DNA of 9,200 nt. Source: an uncultured Ruminococcus sp. Lineage in GTDB: Bacteria; Bacillota; Clostridia; Oscillospirales; Ruminococcaceae. A program made the translations under genes and the position numbers. This document shows positions 1-6,073 of the stretch, piece after piece. Within the stretch, counting starts at the first letter, position 1, and each line of letters begins with the position of its first letter. Location: NCBI GenBank assembly GCA_900556055.1, contig USNJ01000076.1:1-9200 (forward strand), read 5' to 3'. The notes below the pieces were generated by a model. That model had not been told where the DNA came from. It saw only the letters and a program-made list of their open reading frames with translations, and made no database searches.

Positions 1-2
1 CC

Positions 3-125
3 TATAATCTCGGCGGACAGATCTGCGCCGAATTTTCCGCTATGTGGTTCCTTATAACCATACCCGTAAGCATGCTGTGCGTTTTCCTGCGCAGACAGTT
101 TATTTCAGCTGAAGGATACCCCTGA
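3..125 (+). CDS. C-terminal fragment of a membrane protein, possibly CmpB-type putative ABC transporter permease (partial)
   Basis: Only the last 40 codons lie in the window; the gene begins off the left edge and ends at TGA 123-125. The visible tail starts with YNLGGQICAEFSAMWF, continues as one hydrophobic helix (about residues 13-28 of the fragment) and ends in a short basic and polar tail containing LRRQF. The pattern of an N-G-x-I-C-x-x-F-S motif just before a last membrane helix resembles the C-terminus of the putative ABC-transporter type IV family (CmpB, PF06541), but that match is from memory and the fragment is short. The last 26 bp overlap the 3' end of the convergent esterase gene, so the two genes share DNA on opposite strands. 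Being a membrane protein is fairly safe; the family is a guess. Confidence 0.45.
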   Translation, partial: YNLGGQICAEFSAMWFLITIPVSMLCVFLRRQFISAEGYP

Positions 126-1149
126 TAAAGCCTGTCAGCTCATGTGCCATCTCCTCATGCTCGGGTATCCTCGGGTGACCAGGAGTAGCCGCACCGTTTC
201 TCGTAAATACGTTGTGGTATGTCGGGATGCCCTCTTTTCTCAGCTCGTCCTTTATCTCTTCGATGCAGTCGTCCCAAGCCTTGTCATGCATAAGAACGGT
301 TGTAGTCAGGACATATTTTGCGGTATAATAATGCGAATGGAGCGTTTCGACCATTTCCATGTAACGCTTTTTCCACTCAGCCCTTATCTTCGGGTCGTTG
401 ATGTCACGGTCGGGCTGACCGTCAAGGTTTTTGTCATTCTGACCGACTGCGATCACAACAACATCGGGCGTATAGCGTGAAAAATCCCATTCGGTATATC
501 CGCCCTCTGGAATGTAGCATTCCTTGTCGAAGGTAGTTTCAAGACCTATGAAATCGGGTGCATGGAAATATCCCGTGCCGTTTATGAGTGCGATGCCGCC
601 CTGCGAATTGTTGTTTATCTGAGCGGGAAGCATTCTCGAGGTCATAGCCGCAAAGCTGTAAAATGCGTTGTCATAACGGCTGTCATGTCCCTCGGGATCG
701 CATTTGCCGACATATTCGACTGCCTCCGTTACCTCGCCCGCACATACGCTGTCGCCGAAAAATTCAAGCTTCAGCGACGGCTTCTCGGGAGGTGTCAGGA
801 ACTCCCCGTCAACAGAAAATCCTTTGAAAGTCAGAATATGATTTCCCGCATGAGCCTTGTATATTTTCAGGGTGTGTTCCTTTGCATCGTCCGATGCGGA
901 AATGATGATCTCAGCGTCCTTTCCCGCATTTTCGGGGGCAAGAAGCACCTTTCCCGGCACTCCGTCCAGTACATAGCCCAGAGAAAGCGTTCCCCAGAAT
1001 CTTGTTTCACAGAGGATCACCTTTGCTTCTTTTCCCGCAAAGCGCATCGTTACGCTGCTGTACGGATAATACATGACCGCCTTTTCATCGGATATTGCTA
1101 CTCTTCCTTCATATGAAAGCATGCTGCTTGATGGTTTTATTGATGCCAT
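100..1149 (-). CDS. CE2-like SGNH/GDSL carbohydrate esterase, cytoplasmic
   Basis: This 349-residue protein probably removes acetyl or similar ester groups from sugars or oligosaccharides. Residues about 12-120 form a beta-rich N-terminal domain beginning with an E-G-R motif, as in carbohydrate esterase family 2. Residues about 125-345 are an SGNH hydrolase domain: nucleophile motif FGDSVCAGE with Ser134, a block II GG at 184-185, block III VGQND at 236-239, and HPRIPEHEEMA with the likely catalytic His325. CE2 enzymes are known to use a Ser-His dyad, which fits what is seen. There is no signal peptide, so the enzyme should stay in the cytoplasm, unlike typical secreted CE2 enzymes. The start is ATG 1149-1147, with AAAGGA 10 nt upstream and a consensus promoter behind it. 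It diverges from the GH9 gene, which suggests joint use on acetylated oligosaccharides such as glucomannan or xylan pieces; the substrate is inference. Confidence 0.8.
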   Translation of the reverse strand: MASIKPSSSMLSYEGRVAISDEKAVMYYPYSSVTMRFAGKEAKVILCETRFWGTLSLGYVLDGVPGKVLLAPENAGKDAEIIISASDDAKEHTLKIYKAHAGNHILTFKGFSVDGEFLTPPEKPSLKLEFFGDSVCAGEVTEAVEYVGKCDPEGHDSRYDNAFYSFAAMTSRMLPAQINNNSQGGIALINGTGYFHAPDFIGLETTFDKECYIPEGGYTEWDFSRYTPDVVVIAVGQNDKNLDGQPDRDINDPKIRAEWKKRYMEMVETLHSHYYTAKYVLTTTVLMHDKAWDDCIEEIKDELRKEGIPTYHNVFTRNGAATPGHPRIPEHEEMAHELTGFIRGILQLK

Positions 1150-1188
1150 GATATTTCGATCCTTTCAGATTTTTGGTGTATTTGAATG

Positions 1189-1217
1189 ATTATATCACAA
1201 AATCCGACTGTGTTCAA
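1189..1217 (-). promoter_or_regulatory. Sigma-A promoter of the CE2-like esterase gene
   Basis: Read on the minus strand, TTGAAC (1217-1212) and TATAAT (1194-1189) are separated by exactly 17 bp, with an extended TGA just before the -10 box. Transcription would start near 1182 and give a short leader with AAAGGA at 1165-1160 ahead of the ATG at 1149. It is the best promoter in the divergent region. Confidence 0.8.
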
Positions 1218-1249
1218 GTAAAATTTAATAAACGTTCTAAAAATCAGGT

Positions 1250-1278
1250 TTTAATGGCAGATGATTTTGTAATAAAAT
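1250..1278 (+). promoter_or_regulatory. Weak candidate promoter of the GH9 gene
   Basis: TTTAAT (1250-1255) and TAAAAT (1273-1278) lie 17 bp apart in a very AT-rich stretch upstream of the GH9 gene. The -35 box matches the consensus at only half its positions, so the promoter is either weak or activator-dependent, or lies elsewhere. TAATAT at 1278-1283 is an alternative -10 box. The strong divergent promoter on the other strand ends only about 30 bp away. Confidence 0.3.
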
Positions 1279-1329
1279 AATATCAAGGGAATCATACCCA
1301 AAAGCTATCCCGAGAAAGGAATGAGCGCA

Positions 1330-2976
1330 ATGAAAAATAAGATATTTATAAATCAATCGGGATACTACGCTGACGGTTATAAGACTGCCGTCTGCGCACT
1401 TTCATCAAAAACATTCACGATCTGCTCGGAAAACGGCAGCGAGATACGTTCGGGAGAGCTTTCCGCACCCATATCCGACCCGCTGTCGGGCGATACGGTA
1501 AAGACTGCTGATTTTTCCGATCTCCGCACCTGCGGCAGATATTACATAAAGGCAGGAACCAAGCGTTCCGCAATATTCGAGATAAAAAGCGGACCATATA
1601 CCGAACTGAAAAAAAAGCTGCTGAAAAGCTTCTATTTCAACCGCTGCGGCATAGATCTGCTCACAGATTTCGCAGGACCCTATGCCCGCAGGAAATGTCA
1701 CTCCGCACCAATACCGCTCTATGAAAATGAGACGATAAAGCTTGATGTAAGCGGAGGCTGGCATGACTCGGGATCGTTCGGAAAGCACGTTATCACCGCC
1801 TGCACTGCACTCGCTCACCTGCTCAATGCGTATATTGCATTTCCCGCAAGCTTCAGCGACCGCACGGATATCCCCGATTCAAAGAAAAATATCCCCGATA
1901 TCCTTACGGAATGCAGATGGGAGCTTGAATGGCTGCTGAAAATGCAGGACAGGGACGGCGGAGTCTATCACAAAATATCTTCCGCAAAGATAACCGACTG
2001 CTTTGTCATGCCCGATGAGGACACATCAAAAATGTTCATTTTCGGCAAATCCCATTCTGCGTGCGCATCGTTTGCAGCATGCACCGCACTCGCCTCACGC
2101 GTATACAGACCGTTTGACGAAAAGTTTGCGGACAGGCTTCGGAGCGCATCATTTTCCGCATGGGTGTGGCTCATGAACAATCCTGATCACAAGCCGTTCT
2201 CAAACCCTCCCGCTGTAACTGACGGCGAATATTCCGCTGATAATTTCAACGATCAGCTCTTCTGGGCGGCATGTGAGCTTTACGCCGTAACAGGCGATGA
2301 GGAATTCCACAAAAAGATACACGATACATACGCCGAGATAAAGCTTGCAGGCTTCGACTGGATATATACCGCAGGCTTCGGTTCGCTCACCTACATATTC
2401 TCCGACTGCCCGAAAGATGAGCTTCTGCTCGGCACGATGAAAAGCAGATTCCGTTCTATCGGCGATTATTTCTCGTCAATGGCGGAATCAAACGGCTTCG
2501 GCATTGCAAAGGAAAATAACTGTTTTCTCTGGGGAAGCAATATGACCGTGCTGACCTACGCTATGACACTTGCATACGGATATATTATCCACGGAAATGA
2601 AAAATATCTGAAAACCGCAGTTTCGCATTTTGATTATATACTCGGAAAAAATCCGCTCGGAATGTGCTATGTGACGGGCATTTCCAAGAATTCGTGCATG
2701 CATCCGCATCATTTCCAGTCGGCCGCCGATGATGTCGATGATCCTATACCCGGACTGGTCTGCGGCGGCCCCGATATGCTGAGAAGCGATGATTATGCAA
2801 AGTGGCATATCCCGATGGGAACGCCTCCCGCAAAATGCTACGTTGACAACGAATTCAGCTATTCAACAAATGACACAACGATCTACTGGGACTCTCCTGC
2901 CGTATTCATGGCAGCGTTTTTCGAGGAGCTTGAAAGAGATCCGAAGCTGACAGAGATAAGAAAAAAGCTTATATAA
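1330..2976 (+). CDS. GH9-family protein with CelD-type Ig domain; catalytic residues substituted
   Basis: A 548-residue glycoside hydrolase family 9 protein. Residues about 5-88 match the CelD N-terminal Ig-like domain, opening with IFINQSGYYADGYKTA. The rest is the alpha/alpha-barrel GH9 domain: GGWHDSGSFGKHV (143-155), LLKMQDRDGGVYHK, NDQLFWAACELYAVTGD, ILGKNPLGMCYVTG, HPHHF (458-462) and STNDTTIYWDSPAVF (512-526). GH9 enzymes normally carry DAGD, whose second Asp is the base, and NE, whose Glu is the acid. Here the base is Ser149 and the acid is Asp515, and the usual Arg after HPHH is Phe462. The reading frame is intact. No signal peptide, dockerin or CBM is seen, so it is probably cytoplasmic. 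ATG 1330 is preferred over ATG 1321 because AAGGA at 1316-1320 is 9 nt from the former and abuts the latter. It may be an enzyme with altered chemistry, a sugar-binding protein, or inactive. Confidence 0.85.
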   Translation: MKNKIFINQSGYYADGYKTAVCALSSKTFTICSENGSEIRSGELSAPISDPLSGDTVKTADFSDLRTCGRYYIKAGTKRSAIFEIKSGPYTELKKKLLKSFYFNRCGIDLLTDFAGPYARRKCHSAPIPLYENETIKLDVSGGWHDSGSFGKHVITACTALAHLLNAYIAFPASFSDRTDIPDSKKNIPDILTECRWELEWLLKMQDRDGGVYHKISSAKITDCFVMPDEDTSKMFIFGKSHSACASFAACTALASRVYRPFDEKFADRLRSASFSAWVWLMNNPDHKPFSNPPAVTDGEYSADNFNDQLFWAACELYAVTGDEEFHKKIHDTYAEIKLAGFDWIYTAGFGSLTYIFSDCPKDELLLGTMKSRFRSIGDYFSSMAESNGFGIAKENNCFLWGSNMTVLTYAMTLAYGYIIHGNEKYLKTAVSHFDYILGKNPLGMCYVTGISKNSCMHPHHFQSAADDVDDPIPGLVCGGPDMLRSDDYAKWHIPMGTPPAKCYVDNEFSYSTNDTTIYWDSPAVFMAAFFEELERDPKLTEIRKKLI

Positions 2977-2978
2977 CA

Positions 2979-3012
2979 AAGAGCTGATGAATTACCGTGT
3001 TCATCAGCTCTT
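2979..3012. terminator. Bidirectional intrinsic terminator between the GH9 gene and recQ
   Basis: A perfect 13-bp inverted repeat, AAGAGCTGATGAA (2979-2991) and its complement (3000-3012), encloses an 8-nt loop. It starts 3 bp after the GH9 stop codon. On the + strand the tail is TTCTTGTATT-like; on the minus strand the tail reads TTTGTTATAT, so both sides are T-rich. The recQ stop (TGA, 3006-3004) and its last codons lie in the right arm, so the stem is partly coding. Confidence 0.85.
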
Positions 3013-4869
3013 CTTGTATTCAGATATCTCTTTGAGAAGTGCATCTCCGCAGCGTGAAAAAAGTTCGGTCGAAATGCCGTCTATTTTCATCATTTCATCT
3101 CTGTCGGACGGCTTAACTGCGCTCATTGCGATAAGCGCTGTATCGGGCATGACGGCATACGGCGGCAGACTTTTCACACGGCATATCCTGTCCCTGACCG
3201 ATCTCAGGCGCTCAAAAAGCATATGGTCGGGCACTGCTTCATCGCCTTCCGAAATCAGCCTCGCTATCCGTCCTATGGGCGTTTCCGTTTTCCCATGATG
3301 CTTCGGGAATTCCGTCTGAATGCGTTTTCTGGCAAAAAGCACATCTCCCGTGCGCTTTGTGAATTTCAGCCGCTTTCCGTCCTCATGATACGCAAGATAT
3401 CCCGAAGAAACGAGCTTTTCGCAGATCATGCGTATCTCTTTTTCACTGCTTTCGGACATTATCCCGAAGGTCGGCAGACTGTCAAATCCATGCTCGCTGA
3501 CAAATCTCCCGCTTATCCCAAGCAGAACTGCGGCGGTGTCGGAAATGCCGAAATTCTCGCCCATTCTGCGGACGCAGGAGAGTATCTTCCGGCATTCGAC
3601 CGTGCAGTCCCGCACCTCCGTATCCGATGTGCATACAGAACATTTTCCGCAGCTTTTCGGAGATATCTCCCCGAAATATCTTAATATCTGACGCTTTAAG
3701 CATCTGCCCGAACGGACATAGTTTTCAATCGCCGAAAGCTGTTTCAGCTTGACAGTGCGGACGAAGATCGCCTCTTCAAAGGAAAGCTCTTCAGCCTCCT
3801 TTTCCGATTCCTCGATGAAAAAGCGGATTATCGCACTGTCCGACGGACTGTAAAGCAGGCGGCATACGGCACTTTCCCCGTCCCTGCCCGCACGTCCCGC
3901 CTCCTGATAATAATTCTCGACCGATGACGGCATATTGTAATGCAGGACAAAACGCACATCAGGCTTGTTTATGCCCATTCCGAAAGCATTTGTCGCAGCG
4001 ATAAGGCGAACCTTGCCCGACAGAAAGCTCTCTTGACTTTTCATTCGCTCATCATCGTCCATTCCCGCATGATACATAACACAGGGAAAGCCGTTCATAT
4101 TGAGCTGTGAGCTGACAAATTCGGTCTTGTCCCTTGACGAGCAGTAAATTATCCCGCAGGCAGACGTTTCATCGCTTCCGCCGCCCATTCTTTTTATAAA
4201 GGATATCGCTTCTTCAAGCTTTTCCGCATCGTTAGGACATTTAAGCACTTCAAGAGTCAGATTTTTTCTGTCAAAGCTGTTTATGACAGTAACAGGATCA
4301 CGCAGCTCAAGATGCCTGAATATATCCTCCCTTACACGTTCAGCCGCAGTTGCCGTAAAAGCCGCCGTCACGGGACGTTTGGGCAGTGCCGAGATAAAGT
4401 CGGATATCCTGAGATAAGAGGGACGGAAATCATGTCCCCACTGTGAGATGCAGTGTGCTTCATCAACAGCAACAAGCGGCACTGCGGCATTTCCGACAAG
4501 CGATAAAATATATCCGCTCTCAAGCTTTTCGGGCGACAGGTACAGCAGCTTCGCACTGCCGTTCCTGACCTGCTTTTCCGCAGAAAAAAGCTCCTCCGCA
4601 CTCATCACTGAGTTAAGACATACTGCGTTTATCCCCTTTTCACGCATGATGCCGCACTGTTCGGACATCAGTGCTATAAGCGGAGAAACAACGATCGTCA
4701 TTCCCTCAAGCATAAGTGCGGGGAGCTGATAGCAAAGCGATTTTCCGCCGCCCGTCGGCAGCACGCCCATAACATCCCGCCCTGACAGGATTCCATTGAT
4801 AAGCGGCTCCTGTCCCTCACGGAATTTATCATAACCGAAATATTTTTTCAGGACATCGAATTTATTCAT
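3004..4869 (-). CDS. recQ: ATP-dependent DNA helicase RecQ
   Basis: A 621-residue 3'-5' DNA helicase for recombination and repair, acting on forks, gaps and branched DNA in the cytoplasm. All parts of a full bacterial RecQ are present: Walker A GVLPTGGGKS (35-44), DEAH (136-139) followed by CISQWGHDFRP, which includes the aromatic-rich loop, motif III FTATA (171-175), motif V ATNAFGMGINKPDVRFV, motif VI QEAGRAGRDG (322-331), the RQC zinc site (Cys390, Cys407, Cys410, Cys413), a winged-helix region (about 420-530) and a C-terminal HRDC domain (about 545-621). Length matches E. coli RecQ (about 610). The start MNKFDVLKKYFGYDKFR is the usual RecQ N-terminus; an in-frame ATG 45 bp upstream adds a basic stretch unlike the family. 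Its ATG overlaps the end of the LCP-like gene (ATGAATAA), so its translation is probably coupled to that gene. Confidence 0.95.
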   Translation of the reverse strand: MNKFDVLKKYFGYDKFREGQEPLINGILSGRDVMGVLPTGGGKSLCYQLPALMLEGMTIVVSPLIALMSEQCGIMREKGINAVCLNSVMSAEELFSAEKQVRNGSAKLLYLSPEKLESGYILSLVGNAAVPLVAVDEAHCISQWGHDFRPSYLRISDFISALPKRPVTAAFTATAAERVREDIFRHLELRDPVTVINSFDRKNLTLEVLKCPNDAEKLEEAISFIKRMGGGSDETSACGIIYCSSRDKTEFVSSQLNMNGFPCVMYHAGMDDDERMKSQESFLSGKVRLIAATNAFGMGINKPDVRFVLHYNMPSSVENYYQEAGRAGRDGESAVCRLLYSPSDSAIIRFFIEESEKEAEELSFEEAIFVRTVKLKQLSAIENYVRSGRCLKRQILRYFGEISPKSCGKCSVCTSDTEVRDCTVECRKILSCVRRMGENFGISDTAAVLLGISGRFVSEHGFDSLPTFGIMSESSEKEIRMICEKLVSSGYLAYHEDGKRLKFTKRTGDVLFARKRIQTEFPKHHGKTETPIGRIARLISEGDEAVPDHMLFERLRSVRDRICRVKSLPPYAVMPDTALIAMSAVKPSDRDEMMKIDGISTELFSRCGDALLKEISEYKKS

Positions 4870-5839
4870 TTTCCGTATCCGTTTCCTGAGAATCGGAAGA
4901 TCCCGCAGCCGCAAGCTCCTCTTCGGTATGGATACTCAGCATTTCAGGCAGTGCCTTGACAAAATCAGCCTTCAGCACATATCTGTTATCCGAGTTATAT
5001 TCACCGAACGGGATAACGGGCAGAACTGCATCATCCGTGCTGTCAAGGACATATTCAAGAGCTTTCTTGCGCTCATTGTAATCGTAGCTTGTGATGTTTG
5101 TTTCCGCACCGCTGTTGATTATCGTTGAAAAACAGCTGTCAAGACGGTCGGACATTCCCTTGTTCAGATTCTGATTGAAAAGGTCAGATACCAGCATAGC
5201 AAGCACCTTTGAACGATAAGTCTCGCCGCTTTTGTAGAGAGGATATGTCAGCACCCTGCGGATAAGCGTTGCATCAAGGAACTGTGTGCCTTCGTCGATA
5301 ACAGTAACCTCGGAGGCAGCTTCATTCTCATATACAAGCTTGTAGGGGACATTGTAATTCACTCCGCCGAAAACGTCCATTGCGTTTGTAAAGCTGTCCT
5401 TGTCAAACTTCATGTATCGGTCTATCTTTATGCCCGTAACATTTTCTATACAGGAAACAGCCTTCGATGTTCCGCTCGTCCTGAACACCTCGTATATTGT
5501 GGACGGAGTACCGCCGTTGTCAACCTCGGCATCGCTCTGTATCGGCATTACATACGCCTTGCGCTCCGAGGGAAGAAATCTTACGATAAGAAAACAGCTT
5601 GCAGTCTGTCGCTTTTCCGCATCAAGGATAAGCAGCGTAGTCTTGTCGTCCAGTATCGACGGGACATAGCTTTCATGCGCATTTTCATCAAGCAGCGCAG
5701 AGCTGTCGATCGACGGAGCCTGCTTCGGATCCGCAAAGACATAATTTGATATGATAAAGTAAGCTGTCCCTCCCAGGAGAACAATCGTCAGTATTATTGT
5801 GACGAAATACGTGAGTGCGATCTTGGCTTTTCTTTTCAT
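4862..5839 (-). CDS. Membrane-anchored LCP (LytR-CpsA-Psr)-like protein with degenerate active site
   Basis: A 325-residue protein with a basic N-terminus (MKRKAK) and one membrane helix (about 7-33), so the bulk is outside the membrane. The extracellular part follows the LCP fold: strand TTLLILDAE (67-75), a RKAYVMPIQSDAEV segment where LCP enzymes have S-I-P-R-D, GIKIDRYMKFD (126-136), DVFGGVNYNVP (145-155) and EGTQFLDATLIRRVLTY. LCP enzymes attach undecaprenyl-linked polymers to peptidoglycan using conserved Arg and Asp residues. The Arg-Asp pair of the S-I-P-R-D motif is missing, as is most of the G-D-x-x-R-x-x-R-Q motif (YRSK here), so catalysis is doubtful. The tail is acidic and Ser/Thr-rich. 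ATG 5839-5837 is chosen because GGAGGT lies 10 nt upstream and the signal anchor follows at once; an in-frame ATG at 5914 would add 25 residues overlapping the promoter region. It is the first gene of a unit with recQ. Confidence 0.65.
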   Translation of the reverse strand: MKRKAKIALTYFVTIILTIVLLGGTAYFIISNYVFADPKQAPSIDSSALLDENAHESYVPSILDDKTTLLILDAEKRQTASCFLIVRFLPSERKAYVMPIQSDAEVDNGGTPSTIYEVFRTSGTSKAVSCIENVTGIKIDRYMKFDKDSFTNAMDVFGGVNYNVPYKLVYENEAASEVTVIDEGTQFLDATLIRRVLTYPLYKSGETYRSKVLAMLVSDLFNQNLNKGMSDRLDSCFSTIINSGAETNITSYDYNERKKALEYVLDSTDDAVLPVIPFGEYNSDNRYVLKADFVKALPEMLSIHTEEELAAAGSSDSQETDTENE

Positions 5840-5896
5840 AAATATTGTGACCTCCGATAGTTTTTTCACGGATATACCGCTGTTTGCGGCATATAC

Positions 5897-5902
5897 ATTA
5901 TA
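5897..5902 (-). promoter_or_regulatory. -10 box of the LCP-like/recQ transcription unit
   Basis: Minus-strand TATAAT at 5902-5897 lies 57 bp upstream of the LCP-like ATG. No good -35 hexamer is at the right distance (GCTTTC with 17 bp, CTTTCG with 16 bp). A consensus TTGACA on the same strand (5987-5982) has only a poor -10 partner, TGAAAT at 19 bp, and may mark a second, weaker promoter. The missing -35 box suggests activator help. Confidence 0.5.
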
Positions 5903-5926
5903 TTGAACAGACAATGTACGAAAGCT

Positions 5927-5954
5927 GTTGAAAAAATGTTGAAAAGGTTGAAAA
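5927..5954. repeat. Three tandem GTTGAAAA repeats upstream of the LCP-like/recQ promoter
   Basis: GTTGAAAA occurs at 5927-5934, 5938-5945 and 5947-5954, with starts 11 and 9 bp apart, close to one helical turn each. The block sits directly upstream of where the -35 box should be for the TATAAT at 5902-5897. This is a typical place for an activator; the protein that would bind is unknown. Confidence 0.55.
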
Positions 5955-6030
5955 GTATTTCAGCTGACGGACTTCTGCAATTGTCAATAGCAAAAATATT
6001 TTTTTTAGAGGAAAAAGTGATGATTTTCTC

Positions 6031-6059
6031 TTGAAAAATCCGGCGGATTGCTATATAAT
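6031..6059 (+). promoter_or_regulatory. Near-consensus sigma-A promoter pointing into the SLOG gene from its 3' side
   Basis: TTGAAA (6031-6036) and TATAAT (6054-6059) are separated by exactly 17 bp. Transcription would start near 6066 on the + strand, 8 bp before the end of the oppositely oriented SLOG gene, and would run antisense to it. No + strand gene follows until alr at 6922, and no clear terminator was seen in between. Confidence 0.55.
6037..6049. promoter_or_regulatory. Perfect 13-bp dyad in the spacer of the + strand promoter; alternatively a short terminator of the SLOG gene
   Basis: AATCCGGCGGATT is a perfect inverted repeat (6+1+6) filling the spacer between the -35 and -10 boxes, as expected of an operator. 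On the minus strand the same bases can fold as a 5-bp stem with a 3-nt loop followed by a run of T, which could be a minimal terminator 25-40 bp after the SLOG stop codon. Sequence alone does not decide between the two. Confidence 0.45.
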
Positions 6060-6073
6060 AAATAAGTGTGCCG

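Noticed and set aside
75..94. Hairpin CTGTGCG/TGCGCAG near the end of the left-edge gene
   Set aside because: It lies inside coding sequence, needs two G-T pairs and has no T-run on either strand, so it does not look like a terminator.
562..1116. A 184-codon open frame on the + strand opposite the esterase gene
   Set aside because: It lies wholly antisense to a well-supported SGNH esterase, has no recognisable domain and no ribosome binding site; long shadow frames are common in this base composition.
1227..1240. CG-centred AATAAACGTTCTAA in the divergent region, reminiscent of a LacI-type or cre operator
   Set aside because: Only the central AACGTT is truly symmetric; the half-sites otherwise differ, so it is not better than chance in AT-rich DNA.
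4870..4914. Longer RecQ with 15 extra N-terminal residues
   Set aside because: The extra residues are unlike RecQ N-termini and overlap the LCP-like gene by 53 bp; the internal ATG matches the family start and gives a typical 8-bp coupling overlap.
5840..5914. Longer LCP-like protein starting at 5914
   Set aside because: It would place its start upstream of the TATAAT box at 5902-5897; GGAGGT is correctly spaced for the ATG at 5839.
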